DNA of 64,000 nt, taken from NCBI RefSeq assembly GCF_028280385.1, contig NZ_JANQLX010000015.1:744001-808000 (forward strand). Direction: 5' to 3'. Source of the stretch: Allomuricauda sp. Its GTDB lineage: Bacteria; Bacteroidota; Bacteroidia; Flavobacteriales; Flavobacteriaceae. The notes below the pieces were generated by a model. The model made no database searches. It was not told the DNA's origin and was given only the letters and a program-made list of their open reading frames with translations. The translations under genes were made by a program, and so were the position numbers. The first letter of the stretch is position 1. Each line of letters opens with the position of its first letter. Of this stretch, positions 32,667-42,056 are shown in pieces.

Positions 32667-35600
32667 TTACTTGACCACTGATATCCATTGACCTTTGTTT
32701 CGGGCATAATAGGTGCCATCGTACATGGCTTCCGCTTGACTTCCAGGCAAATAATAGTCGCCCAAAAAGGATGCATTCAGTTTGACGGTAAAGGTCTTAC
32801 TCTTTTTGGCACCTAGGTCAAAATAGAAATGCGTGCGATCATCCCGGGTATCCACATAATCCGCCTTGTCACTGTTCCAAGAATTATCCGTGGTGAAAGA
32901 GGTGTCCACAATTTCCCATCCACTGGGCACAATGTGCGTTAAAGCAATGTTTTCAACATCGTCATTGGAAGTGTTGAAAAGAATGATTTTTGCCTCAATT
33001 TCGGTGCCCTGTCTCAATTGGGAAACGTTGACTTTATTTCCCAGTGCATCCTCATATATCACGGACAGCGATAACTTTTGTTGTTGTTCCAATTCTTGAC
33101 CTACGGGCAATTTGCCATGTTGAACCAAGGTAACATAAACGCGGTTTCCTAGTTGGTTGTTCACAAAGACTTCTCCATTGCTACCCGTTATCGAAAGTTT
33201 TCTCTGTGCGAGTGCCTTATCGGTTTTAACCTGCTGTTCTTTTCCATTTTGACCATACTTCACTTGTAGTGATTTGCCTCCATTTTTACCGACCATTTTT
33301 GCAAGGGACAAGAGGGCATATGCGGTTTCCTGGGTGCTATACCAACGCTGAGAGGACAGGTTTTTGGCCAAGGATTCGGAGAGTTCCCGTTGTTGGCCGT
33401 CCCCTAGGATTACCATGGTTTCCAAGGCCATGGCCCTATTCCTAAAAACAGAGCCGTAGGTGCGGTAATTGCTGGAATTAGGTTGGAAATCAATATTGGC
33501 CGTTTTTGCCAACGCCTGTGCCACCTCTTTTTTACCGGTCAGGGCATAGGCCGCCGCCAAACGCCATTTGGCCTCGTTGCTCAAGTTTCTGGTTTCCCGA
33601 AGTCGGTTCATGGCCGCTAGTTCTGGCTGTTGGGCCAAGGCCAAAGTGTACAAACGGTAGGCTTGTGCCATATCACTATTGTATGCAAATTGCTGGTTGT
33701 CCCATTCCCGCGCCTTACTTTTTTGATATCGAATCCAATTGCTCAAGAACGTTAGTGGTAATTGATATCCCCTTTGTTTGGCCTCCAACATAAAATGACC
33801 GGCATATGAAGTACCCCAGTCATTGGCGGAACCATATCCCGCCCAATAACTTAGACCCCCATTGGGCAATTGAAAATCGTTTAGTCTCTTAATGGCTGCC
33901 TTGATGTTCTTTTTGGCTTTATTCTTATCCTCGTAAGTGATATCCAAAATATCTTCCAAAAACAATTGTGGAAAGGCTGCCGAGGTGGTTTGCTCCACAC
34001 AACCATGTGGATACCTCAATAGATATTCCATTCGTCCTGAGAAATCCATTGGGGGAAGGGTGGAGAATTCCAATGAAGCAGAATTCGTCCCGGTAGTTCC
34101 AAATGTTTCCCAAGGAATGGTCAATGATTGATTGCCCTCTAAAGTGTACAACGTACTTTTGGAAGTCATTGGATTTGGATTTTCCACATCAATTTCAGTT
34201 TCACTGCTAGCGCTTTCACCTGCTCCTGAGACATTCACCTTTATGGTTTGAAATGTAGTAGTTGGGTTGACCTTAAAATCAAAATTCACGATCTGTTCTC
34301 CCACAGCACCAAACGAAATGGTCTTTGATGTAGGCCCCAAGGGAACCAAGGCATTTGCAGCTTCAACAGTAACTTTTACATCCTTGATTTTTTCTTCCAT
34401 GGCAAAAACGGTGACCGGAATGGTCACTTTTTCACCTGGGGAAAGTTTTCTAGGAATGCTTGTCAATACCATCAGGGGCTTTCTGACTGCGGAAGTGTTT
34501 TCTGTATGGCCATAGGCGCCATTTGGGTTTCCTGCCACCACCATGGTACGGACAGACCCTATATAATTTGGCATTTCCAAGGTATGTTCCCTTAATTCAC
34601 CTGCATTGATGTGATAGGGTCCCAAATAGGTTACCACAGGTTTAAAGCGTTGCGCCTTTCTGTTTTTGGCCCCTTCACCAATTCCACCACCGCCAATAGC
34701 GTAAATATTGTCCACGCTCACTGAATAGGCTCCCATAACATCGTCAAATATGTCGAATGTTTTTACTCCAAGCGCTTGTCTGGCATAAAATGCACTGTGT
34801 ATATCCGGGGTTTTAAAGCGGGTCAGGTCCAGCAGTCCTTCGTCCACAACGGCTAGGGAGTAGGTCATGGCTTTTCCTGTGGTTTCGGAAACCGAAACGG
34901 TATAGGATTGTTCTGGTCTAAGCACATCCCGCATCTGTAATTTGGGTTTAAGGAATGTTGCCGGATTTTCAACCAATAAGGGGACTACCCCATAAAGTCG
35001 GATGGGACGATCGTTGGCAACTTGTCCATGGGGTTGCAAAAGCGAAATATTGACATAAACATTGGGTGCCATTTCCTCCGTAATTGGAATTTTGGCCTGT
35101 GTTTCTTGGGCGGAGGTCTCAATCCACTGTTGGGACAATACTTCAGAACCATTCTCAACACTGATCAAGGCCCTACTCCCCAAATCGGATGGAAAGGTGA
35201 TAACTGCTTCCTCGCCAAGGGAGTAGTTCTCCTTGTCCGCTGAAAAAACTAGAATTTTGGAACTTTCACTGTCTCCGGAAGTGGGCCTTTTCCACCAATT
35301 TCTATAGAAATAGGCCGTTCTACCTGTGGCGTGCCCGGATTCTTCATCAATAACCCTGATCAGGTATCGTCCACCATCCTCATCCGGAATGTTCAGGTCA
35401 AAATTGGTCTTTCCGGCGGCATTTGTAACAACGTTAAGCTCCTTGTAAGGCCTATGAACCGTTGCATTTTCGTATCTGCTTAGGTTGTCATGACCGCGAT
35501 TCCACCACCATCTCCATTCAATCTTGAACACTTGTACCGTTAACTTCCTGTTTGCAGCAATCTTTCCTTCGGTATCCACACTTACCAGGTCAAAGGTGTT

Positions 35601-38231
35601 GTTGTCATCCGTTAGAAAAGAACCGTAACGCTTGGCTTTTGGGGATTGAAGACCAACAAAATGGGTATAAGGCGCCAACTTTTTTGAGAAAACATCTATG
35701 GAAAAATCCCCACCTCCTTCAAACACCTTGGTAGTGAAAACAGCTTGTAGCATTCCGGGGGCCTTACCATTGACCTCAATTTTTTTATTGAGTTGTAATT
35801 TCCCGGATTCATCCAATGTGGTGTTGACGAATTGGGATTCCACGGTATTGAAATTGCGCACCGGATCTCTAAAGATATAGTTGTCGAAACCAGGAAAGGA
35901 AGTGTGGCTATTCTCAAGTTTGCTATTGATATCGATTTTTAAATTTCTTGCTGGGGCCCCATGCAGCCACTGCACCTCAATTTGTCCTCTGTTGATGGTA
36001 TTGGCCTTGAGTACCTCATCATCAAAAGCAACATTCACTTTTAACCTGTTGGGCTTGATCGTTGCTATTTTCAGGTTTTTCTGAAACTGGGCCCCTCCAA
36101 CGATAACTTTGGCATTCCAGTTACCGGTTGGTGCTGTGCTTTGGGTTGGAATAGGGAAATAGTAAAACTTTTCTGCTTTGTTGGCATACAGCCCATTGCT
36201 TACCGGTACGGCTTCGTCTTTTAGCACGGTACGCTGTACAAGTTTGCCGCGGGCATCGGTCACCTCCAGAATAACCGGATGGTTTTCAGGTAATGGATTA
36301 TTTCGGTCGTCCAGGACAAAGGTCAAATGAGCCGTGTCCCCAGGACGATAAACACCACGTTCAGTATAGACAAACCCTTGCAGGCCACTTTGCAATTCCT
36401 GACCGGATACATCAAATTTGCTTAACGATAGGGCATTACCATCCGCAAGTTTGGCGTATGCATAGTTTTCATTTTGTTCGGCCACGGCAAATGCCAAGTT
36501 TTTTTCGCCATCAAATATGGCAAAACCAGAGGCGTCCGTAAGTACTTCCCCAATGGGTTGCTGCTGAAAATTGTACAACCTAATCTTCGCATTTCCCTCT
36601 GGTTCAGCTGTTAACAGATTGGTGGTGGTAAAGTGATAGGTTTTGTTGTTACCCTTTTTTACGATCAAGCCCAAATCACTTCCCAATAAATGTGTGGAGG
36701 CAACCCGATCATAATTATAATAGGCCGAATGGCAGGGGTTATTCTGTTCTTCCCAGTTGTAATCCACATTTCGCCAATAGTAGATTTCATTGTCCCAATA
36801 CTGCTCTTCCCTAAGTTCCTCGGAAAGATTGGAAGTTTCATCCAATGAAATGTCCGCAAGATTGTTGTCTTCATTTTCTGTGGAGCATGTATAGGTAGTG
36901 TGTTCTTTCTTAAAACTAAATTCAACACGGTACAATGAGCCGGGATTGATTTGAATAATTTTTGACAGGTCCAGGGCATGCGCCTTCCAGAAACTGTTGT
37001 TTTGCTCTGCATTTTCCAGGAGGGGGATGACTTTGTAAGCCACACGTCTACCAACAGGTCGCAACTCAGCGCGGTATTCAGGGCTAAGATTGTTGTTTTG
37101 GAGATATTGCAGCATGTTGCTTTCATATACCTGGATGACCCTGACTTCCACGGCGGACAGGTTTACGGTCTCAAAATAAATTGGGGTGGCGCTGGCATTG
37201 GGCAAAATGGTCCCTTTGGAAATCAGTCTAACATTGGGTTTTAGCTGTTCAAATGACAGATATTCGGAAAAGGTCTTTTTTAAACCATAGCCATAGGCGC
37301 TTTTAACCCCATTGAAGACTTTTACCAATGCTTCACCCACCACTTTATTGGACGGATAGGCCCGAAGCACATTGCCATCTATTTCATAGCGAAGACGCTC
37401 TACCCCCGCTATCGTCACAAGGCCATTTAGATTCTGGTTTTCCTTTAGGGGTTCGGAAAAGTTAAGGGTCAATACGGGATTGGAACCGGACGAGGTCTTG
37501 GCATCCACAACCACAAATTTGTTGAGCCCTGGGATCGTATAATTTTCTTCGCCTTTATTATCGATGTCCAAAGCAGAACCATTCCAAGCGATGCGCAGTT
37601 TGCTATCATCGGTTTTCCGAGCGATACTATCTATGGTAAAGCTGAAATATTGCGAATCCCCAGTGGTGTTGTCCCATTTGATCGACATCTGCTTACCTTC
37701 TTGGGACGCTGAAAGGACTGATGTTATCTTGTTGGCGGCGAGTAGATCGGATGCCTCCAAACTGCCTGTAAGATATTGCCAATTTTTACTGTAGGACTGC
37801 AGATTGCCCAAGGTGATCTTAAAATGAGGGGCAAGCGTTTTGAAGCTAAAAGTGTATTTTTTATGGTCGCTATCAATATTTTCGAACAGTTTGTGCAGTT
37901 GTAGGGTCAAGGTGTATTCGGTATTCGATTTTAGATATTCCGCAGGCTGAAAAACCAGTTCCCTTCCATTTTCGATGGCCAATTTACCGGCTATGTTGGG
38001 AGAAATTTTCAGGTATTCCAAAGGAAGTTCCTGGGTGAGCTCAAACTGATTCAACTGCTGCGCTAGGGTAATCCGGATTGGGGAGGCAATGCTCTGGTTT
38101 CCATGGGTATGGTAACTTATATAATCCTTGAACTTAAACAGGTTATCAGTTTCCGAATCAATGGATTTCTTCTTGCAGGAAAAGGTGGCGAGCAATAAAA
38201 ATGTCAGGAAAAATCGAATAAGGCGTACCAT
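32667..38231 (-). CDS. Bacterial alpha-2-macroglobulin with intact thioester
   Basis: Protease-trapping protein anchored to the cell envelope. The 1854-residue protein starts MVRLIRFFLTFLLLATFSCKKK, a lipoprotein signal with Cys 19. It contains N-terminal Ig-like/MG domains, the MG2 region, the A2M family region with YGVVPLLV near residue 1085, and the thioester domain with CVEQ (Cys 1411 and Gln 1414) in YPHGCVEQTTSAAF, so the covalent trapping chemistry should be active. The complement-like helical domain follows (about 1420-1650), then the receptor-binding-like domain. Length fits the long YfhM class. It is followed after 18 bp by pbpC, the classical partner. Position as first gene of the unit suggests its own promoter in the 215-bp gap upstream. 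Confidence 0.95.
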   Translation of the reverse strand: MVRLIRFFLTFLLLATFSCKKKSIDSETDNLFKFKDYISYHTHGNQSIASPIRITLAQQLNQFELTQELPLEYLKISPNIAGKLAIENGRELVFQPAEYLKSNTEYTLTLQLHKLFENIDSDHKKYTFSFKTLAPHFKITLGNLQSYSKNWQYLTGSLEASDLLAANKITSVLSASQEGKQMSIKWDNTTGDSQYFSFTIDSIARKTDDSKLRIAWNGSALDIDNKGEENYTIPGLNKFVVVDAKTSSGSNPVLTLNFSEPLKENQNLNGLVTIAGVERLRYEIDGNVLRAYPSNKVVGEALVKVFNGVKSAYGYGLKKTFSEYLSFEQLKPNVRLISKGTILPNASATPIYFETVNLSAVEVRVIQVYESNMLQYLQNNNLSPEYRAELRPVGRRVAYKVIPLLENAEQNNSFWKAHALDLSKIIQINPGSLYRVEFSFKKEHTTYTCSTENEDNNLADISLDETSNLSEELREEQYWDNEIYYWRNVDYNWEEQNNPCHSAYYNYDRVASTHLLGSDLGLIVKKGNNKTYHFTTTNLLTAEPEGNAKIRLYNFQQQPIGEVLTDASGFAIFDGEKNLAFAVAEQNENYAYAKLADGNALSLSKFDVSGQELQSGLQGFVYTERGVYRPGDTAHLTFVLDDRNNPLPENHPVILEVTDARGKLVQRTVLKDEAVPVSNGLYANKAEKFYYFPIPTQSTAPTGNWNAKVIVGGAQFQKNLKIATIKPNRLKVNVAFDDEVLKANTINRGQIEVQWLHGAPARNLKIDINSKLENSHTSFPGFDNYIFRDPVRNFNTVESQFVNTTLDESGKLQLNKKIEVNGKAPGMLQAVFTTKVFEGGGDFSIDVFSKKLAPYTHFVGLQSPKAKRYGSFLTDDNNTFDLVSVDTEGKIAANRKLTVQVFKIEWRWWWNRGHDNLSRYENATVHRPYKELNVVTNAAGKTNFDLNIPDEDGGRYLIRVIDEESGHATGRTAYFYRNWWKRPTSGDSESSKILVFSADKENYSLGEEAVITFPSDLGSRALISVENGSEVLSQQWIETSAQETQAKIPITEEMAPNVYVNISLLQPHGQVANDRPIRLYGVVPLLVENPATFLKPKLQMRDVLRPEQSYTVSVSETTGKAMTYSLAVVDEGLLDLTRFKTPDIHSAFYARQALGVKTFDIFDDVMGAYSVSVDNIYAIGGGGIGEGAKNRKAQRFKPVVTYLGPYHINAGELREHTLEMPNYIGSVRTMVVAGNPNGAYGHTENTSAVRKPLMVLTSIPRKLSPGEKVTIPVTVFAMEEKIKDVKVTVEAANALVPLGPTSKTISFGAVGEQIVNFDFKVNPTTTFQTIKVNVSGAGESASSETEIDVENPNPMTSKSTLYTLEGNQSLTIPWETFGTTGTNSASLEFSTLPPMDFSGRMEYLLRYPHGCVEQTTSAAFPQLFLEDILDITYEDKNKAKKNIKAAIKRLNDFQLPNGGLSYWAGYGSANDWGTSYAGHFMLEAKQRGYQLPLTFLSNWIRYQKSKAREWDNQQFAYNSDMAQAYRLYTLALAQQPELAAMNRLRETRNLSNEAKWRLAAAYALTGKKEVAQALAKTANIDFQPNSSNYRTYGSVFRNRAMALETMVILGDGQQRELSESLAKNLSSQRWYSTQETAYALLSLAKMVGKNGGKSLQVKYGQNGKEQQVKTDKALAQRKLSITGSNGEVFVNNQLGNRVYVTLVQHGKLPVGQELEQQQKLSLSVIYEDALGNKVNVSQLRQGTEIEAKIILFNTSNDDVENIALTHIVPSGWEIVDTSFTTDNSWNSDKADYVDTRDDRTHFYFDLGAKKSKTFTVKLNASFLGDYYLPGSQAEAMYDGTYYARNKGQWISVVK

Positions 38232-38446
38232 GTGGTAAGGGAATTAAATGAATAATTATTTTGCCAAAGACAAGATAGCCTAAAAATGGAGAGAGGGGGC
38301 CACGATCTTATAAAGTGCGTGTTATGATTTACGGATGACAAGTTTGCACGGATGGAATCTTATGAAATATTTATGATTTCGCCCCTCTTAAAAGGCTTTC
38401 AAAAACCATATCTTGATGTCGCTATAACAATCTAAAAACGAACATC

Positions 38447-38854
38447 ATGCGCAATCTTTTTCTTTTGGTTTTTTCAATGCTGGTCATGAGTGTCTCCCAC
38501 GCCCAATCAGATTACGAATTGGTGGAACAGACCCTAAATTATTATATGGAAGGCGGTTCCAATAAGGATTTTGACACCTTGAAAAAAGCATTTCATGCTA
38601 CCGCAACCATGAAGTACATCTCAGATGAGGGTTATAAAGAAGTAAATGCCCTCGAGTTTTTTAGTGGGATGAAACCGGGCCCTAGGGCAAATCGGAAAAA
38701 CCGCATCGCTGAAATTACCATTTCCGGTCATGCGGCCAATGCGAGATTGGAACTGGAGTATCCCGACTTCACTTTTGTTGACTACATGAATCTTTTGAAA
38801 ATTGATGGCGAGTGGAAAATTGTAAACAAGATTTTCTACAAACGTGTTGATTAA
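38447..38854 (+). CDS. Secreted NTF2-like (putative lumazine-binding type) protein
   Basis: A 135-residue protein with Sec signal peptide (to about residue 19, SVSHAQ) and a single NTF2-like alpha+beta cone: helix YELVEQTLNYYMEGGSNKDFDTLKKAF, then strands ending in FVDYMNLLKIDGEWKIVNKIFYKR, the typical end of the Lumazine_bd_2 group. Such proteins are small-molecule binding or unknown in function. A second NTF2-like gene follows after 29 bp, so the two probably form one unit. Confidence 0.85.
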   Translation: MRNLFLLVFSMLVMSVSHAQSDYELVEQTLNYYMEGGSNKDFDTLKKAFHATATMKYISDEGYKEVNALEFFSGMKPGPRANRKNRIAEITISGHAANARLELEYPDFTFVDYMNLLKIDGEWKIVNKIFYKRVD

Positions 38855-38883
38855 AACGTATTCCAAATAATTTTATCACAATT

Positions 38884-39351
38884 ATGATTAGAACTGCTTT
38901 GACCATGGCAGGGGTGCTTTTGTTTGCCTCTTGCCAACCTGCTGCCGAACCTAAGGAACAACAAGTTACCGAGGAAATTACCAAAGAGGAAGCGCTCAAT
39001 TTGCTTCATACTTGGACAGACGCCTACCTAAAAGGGGATGCCGGGCCGTTGATTGAGGTGCTGGACGATTCCTGGGTGTATTCCGGTGCTGCAGATGGTA
39101 GCACATCCAATAAAATTGCAACCATTGACGAAGTCAGTGAAGCAGATTACTCCTTTGACGAAATCAAGTATCATGAATTGGATGTGAAGTTATATGGTGA
39201 TATGGCCGTGGTGCGCGGCTGGGAGCGAATGGTGATTTTAAGCGCCGATAAACAAGACACTACCATCTTAAAGTTGAGGTTCACGGATGTGTACCAGAAA
39301 AAAGATGGGAAAGTCAGGGCCATAGCTACCCACAGCTCACCCATGGACTAG
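38884..39351 (+). CDS. NTF2-like (DUF4440) lipoprotein
   Basis: A 155-residue lipoprotein: signal MIRTALTMAGVLLFASC with Cys 17, a linker, then an NTF2-like domain (about 40-155) with EALNLLHTWTDAYLKGDAGPL and the closing strand FTDVYQKKDGKVRAIATHSS. This is the layout of DUF4440/SnoaL-like proteins. Function unknown. It converges on the next gene with a 16-bp gap. Confidence 0.85.
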   Translation: MIRTALTMAGVLLFASCQPAAEPKEQQVTEEITKEEALNLLHTWTDAYLKGDAGPLIEVLDDSWVYSGAADGSTSNKIATIDEVSEADYSFDEIKYHELDVKLYGDMAVVRGWERMVILSADKQDTTILKLRFTDVYQKKDGKVRAIATHSSPMD

Positions 39352-39367
39352 TAAACAGCGATTTTTC

Positions 39368-39805
39368 CTAAAGATTTACAATGGCCACACCTTCGGCCAA
39401 GGGTATCTCTTGGTTGATATCGTTTATCCTGATTGCCGTAAGCACTGGAACAGGGCCGCAACATTCACTTCCGCTGGATAGCTCAAAAGTGGCATTTACC
39501 GTGAATGAATCCTCGTCACCCAGTCTAATGAAGTAATTGTAATCGCCTTCACTCCAATCCGGATCTTGAAGCAATAGCAGCGGACTTGAAATAGATTCCA
39601 ATGAATACAGGCTATTGGTATCATCTACCGTCACATCGTTGAAGCTGTACGTGCCATTGTCAAAAACATTACTGCCATCTATCTGGATGTCAAACGCCAA
39701 AACACCCAATCCTGGGCACAAGCTGGAGCAATCCTCATCATCTGAATTCAAACAGGAAAGGACAAAAACAACCGGTAAAAGGATAATTAATCGTTTTAGT
39801 GTCAT
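39368..39805 (-). CDS. Small hypothetical lipoprotein
   Basis: I do not recognise the family. The 145-residue protein has signal MTLKRLIILLPVVFVLSC (Cys 18) and then an acidic start (LNSDDEDCSSLCPG) that would keep it at the inner membrane or export it to the surface, where acidic residues after the Cys often act as export signals in this phylum. The body is beta-rich (FDIQIDGSNVF, YNYFIRLGDEDSFTVNATFEL) and contains four more cysteines including adjacent ECC, suggesting disulphides. Confidence 0.7.
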   Translation of the reverse strand: MTLKRLIILLPVVFVLSCLNSDDEDCSSLCPGLGVLAFDIQIDGSNVFDNGTYSFNDVTVDDTNSLYSLESISSPLLLLQDPDWSEGDYNYFIRLGDEDSFTVNATFELSSGSECCGPVPVLTAIRINDINQEIPLAEGVAIVNL

Positions 39806-39895
39806 AGGAATTTTTTTTTGAAAGATAAAATTTATGAAAAAAGTTGCTTAAAACAAGGGATATAGCCCTAGTAATGTGATGAAAAACAACATTTT

Positions 39896-40681
39896 TCACC
39901 ATCCACCAGAGGCACCGCCACCACCAAAGCCTCCACCGCCAAAGCCTCCGCCAAAACCGCCAGAACCGAATCCTCCACCTCCAAATCCGCCTGATGAGCC
40001 CGAGCTACGACCCATATTGCTCAATATGATCATATCCCAAAGGTCTGGTCCACGGTTTCGGCCTCCACCACGACCTCCCCGGTCGTTTCTACCCTTGCGG
40101 AACAGGATGATCAAAACGATGAGAAAGATGATCAGGGGCAGGAATTCCTTCAGCGGAAAGCTTGGATTGGTTCCAAAGGTCCGGTCTTCCTCAAACTCAC
40201 CGTTGAGTACTTGAAAAATAGCATCGGTACCCCTGTCAAGGCCTTTGTAGTAATCCCCATTTTTGAATTCGGGTATGATCACATTCTCAATAATGCGTTT
40301 GGACATAAAGTCGGTAAGCGAACCTTCCACTCCATAGCCTGTGTTGATGGCTATTCTTCTATCATCCTTGGCTAAAAGCACCAAAATACCATTATCCTCA
40401 TCCGCCTGCCCAATTCCCCATTCCTGTCCCCATTGTGCTCCCAAATAATTGATATTCTCTCCTTGGGTGGAACGGATTATGGCAATTACAATTTGGGTGG
40501 AGGTGGTATCTGAATATTGGACGAGTTTGCGTTCCAAAGCCTTGTTTTGGGACTTGGACAACAGGTCTATATAGTCATAAACACTGGTCTGCTCTGAGGG
40601 TTTTTCTGGAATGGGGTACTGTCCCCAGCATAGGGAAGTAAAAAATAGGGCGAGGAGCAGACTAACCTTTCGAAATGGCAT
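39896..40681 (-). CDS. TPM domain protein with glycine-rich C-terminus (YgcG-like)
   Basis: A 261-residue protein: signal peptide (about 1-20), TPM domain (about 25-150; VYDYIDLLSKSQNKALERKL and GQADEDNGILVLLAKDDRRIAI), one TM helix (about 178-193, PLIIFLIVLIILF), then a run of GGFGGGGFGSGGF-like repeats to the end. TPM proteins in this setting are membrane-associated and of unsettled function (photosystem II repair phosphatase-like fold in plants). Its start overlaps the end of the preceding TPM gene by 20 bp, which marks it as part of the LemA-TPM-TPM unit. Confidence 0.92.
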   Translation of the reverse strand: MPFRKVSLLLALFFTSLCWGQYPIPEKPSEQTSVYDYIDLLSKSQNKALERKLVQYSDTTSTQIVIAIIRSTQGENINYLGAQWGQEWGIGQADEDNGILVLLAKDDRRIAINTGYGVEGSLTDFMSKRIIENVIIPEFKNGDYYKGLDRGTDAIFQVLNGEFEEDRTFGTNPSFPLKEFLPLIIFLIVLIILFRKGRNDRGGRGGGRNRGPDLWDMIILSNMGRSSGSSGGFGGGGFGSGGFGGGFGGGGFGGGGASGGW

Positions 40682-41099
40682 CGCTCAGTTCGTTGGTGTC
40701 CATATGATCCCACGGGAAATGGGCTTGGAGCTCCTTGCCCGCGCGGAGCACGCCCGCTACAATACCTTGTTTAAAATCCCCTTTTTTGAAATGGGAGGAA
40801 ATGACCTCCTTGGTAGATTCCCAAAAGCCTTTGGGCACCGCTTTATCAATTCCTGTGTCGCCATAGATCACAAATTTTTTATCTGCTACAGCAACATAGA
40901 GCAATACCCCGTTCTCTTCTTTGGTATTGTCCATTTTTAAAAAGTGAAACACTTGTTGGGCCCTGCTAAAATGGTCCATTTTGGCGGTACCTTCTATGTG
41001 AACCCTTATTTCTCCCGAGGTGTTCTTTTCAGCTTCCAGAATGGCAGCTACTATTTCCTGTTCTTCCTCAACCGTGAGAAAATCCTCTAATTTGGACAT
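40662..41099 (-). CDS. TPM domain protein, soluble
   Basis: A 145-residue protein with no signal peptide: TPM domain alone, with FLTVEEEQEIVAAILEAEKNTSGEIRVHI and NGVLLYVAVADKKFVIYGDTGID. It starts 2 bp after lemA and overlaps the following TPM gene by 20 bp. The trio LemA, short TPM, long TPM is a conserved envelope module in Bacteroidota; biochemical role unclear. Confidence 0.92.
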   Translation of the reverse strand: MSKLEDFLTVEEEQEIVAAILEAEKNTSGEIRVHIEGTAKMDHFSRAQQVFHFLKMDNTKEENGVLLYVAVADKKFVIYGDTGIDKAVPKGFWESTKEVISSHFKKGDFKQGIVAGVLRAGKELQAHFPWDHMDTNELSDAISKG

Positions 41100-41101
41100 G
41101 G

Positions 41102-41701
41102 TTAATCAAATTCAAGGTTGACTTCGGGTACTATCTCAGCCCCATCTTGCGCTTCAAAATATGCCATTTCTTCAAAGTCAAATATGTTCGCCAGCAGATT
41201 GTTGGGAAAGTCGCGAACATGTTTATTGTAGGGGCGAACTGTCTCATTGAATCTGTCCCTTGCGATATTGATCCTATTTTCGGTTCCCTCCAATTGGGAT
41301 TGCAGTTCCAAAAAGTTTTGGTTCGCCTTTAAATCAGGATAACGCTCCACTACAACCAATAATCGGCTTAAAGCACTGGTAAGGCCATTTTGGGCAGTAT
41401 TGAATTCATTCAATTGCTCAGGGGTTATCTGTGTTGGATCAATATTGATTCCAGAAGCCTTGGACCTTGCTTCTATAACATCCTTTAAAGTTCCTCGTTC
41501 AAAATCTGCTGCACCCTGTACGGTCTTGACAAGATTGCCGATTAAATCGTTTCTACGTTGATAGGCACTTTCCACTTTGGCCCATTCCTGTTTTGTGGTT
41601 TCCTCTAAACCAATGGTTTTATTATAAAATCCTTTAACCCATCCATAAATGCCAAAGACTAGGACAGCAATAATTATCAACGGTATTAACCACTTTTTCA
41701 T
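41102..41701 (-). CDS. lemA: LemA family protein
   Basis: A 199-residue protein with one N-terminal TM anchor (about 4-22) and a long helical body with the family stretch NDLIGNLVKTVQGAADFERGTLKDVIEARSKA and LLVVVERYPDLKANQNFLELQSQLEGTENRI. Length is typical. It heads the LemA-TPM-TPM unit and follows the MerR gene by 25 bp on the same strand. Confidence 0.95.
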   Translation of the reverse strand: MKKWLIPLIIIAVLVFGIYGWVKGFYNKTIGLEETTKQEWAKVESAYQRRNDLIGNLVKTVQGAADFERGTLKDVIEARSKASGINIDPTQITPEQLNEFNTAQNGLTSALSRLLVVVERYPDLKANQNFLELQSQLEGTENRINIARDRFNETVRPYNKHVRDFPNNLLANIFDFEEMAYFEAQDGAEIVPEVNLEFD

Positions 41702-41726
41702 TTTCTTGGTTTTAGTGTTTATAGTG

Positions 41727-42056
41727 TTATAGTTGTTCCTTGATCTTGAGGAGCTCGGCCTTTACTTTTTGAAGCTTTTGGATGACCTCAAATTTGGAGA
41801 GTGTTTTTTGTTTTTCCTCCTTTAGGTGGATTTTGGCCCCTTCCAAAGTAAAGCCCCGTTCTTTTACCAAGTGGTAGATCAGCTGAAGATTGTTAATATC
41901 CTGTGGGGTAAATTTCCGGTTTCCCTTGGCATTTTTTTTGGGTTGAAGTACATCGAACTCTTTTTCCCAAAAACGTATCAGGGAGGTGTTCACCCCAAAG
42001 GCCTTGGCCACTTCGCCAATGCCATAATATCGTTTTTCGGGAAGCTCTACATGCAT
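41727..42056 (-). CDS. MerR family transcriptional regulator
   Basis: A 109-residue regulator with the winged helix at the N-terminus (about 10-75; YYGIGEVAKAFGVNTSLIRFWEKEF) and a Lys-rich coiled-coil tail (about 80-109). There is no sensing domain, as in the short MerR proteins common in Bacteroidota. Its ATG overlaps the stop of the M23 peptidase gene by one base (TAATG), so the two are translationally coupled, and LemA follows 25 bp later. Confidence 0.92.
   Translation of the reverse strand: MHVELPEKRYYGIGEVAKAFGVNTSLIRFWEKEFDVLQPKKNAKGNRKFTPQDINNLQLIYHLVKERGFTLEGAKIHLKEEKQKTLSKFEVIQKLQKVKAELLKIKEQL

Noticed and set aside
39876-40214. Proline-rich plus-strand protein (PPPPKPPPPKP...)
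   Set aside because: It is the antisense shadow of the glycine-rich C-terminus of the TPM protein, which has a clear domain and operon context.
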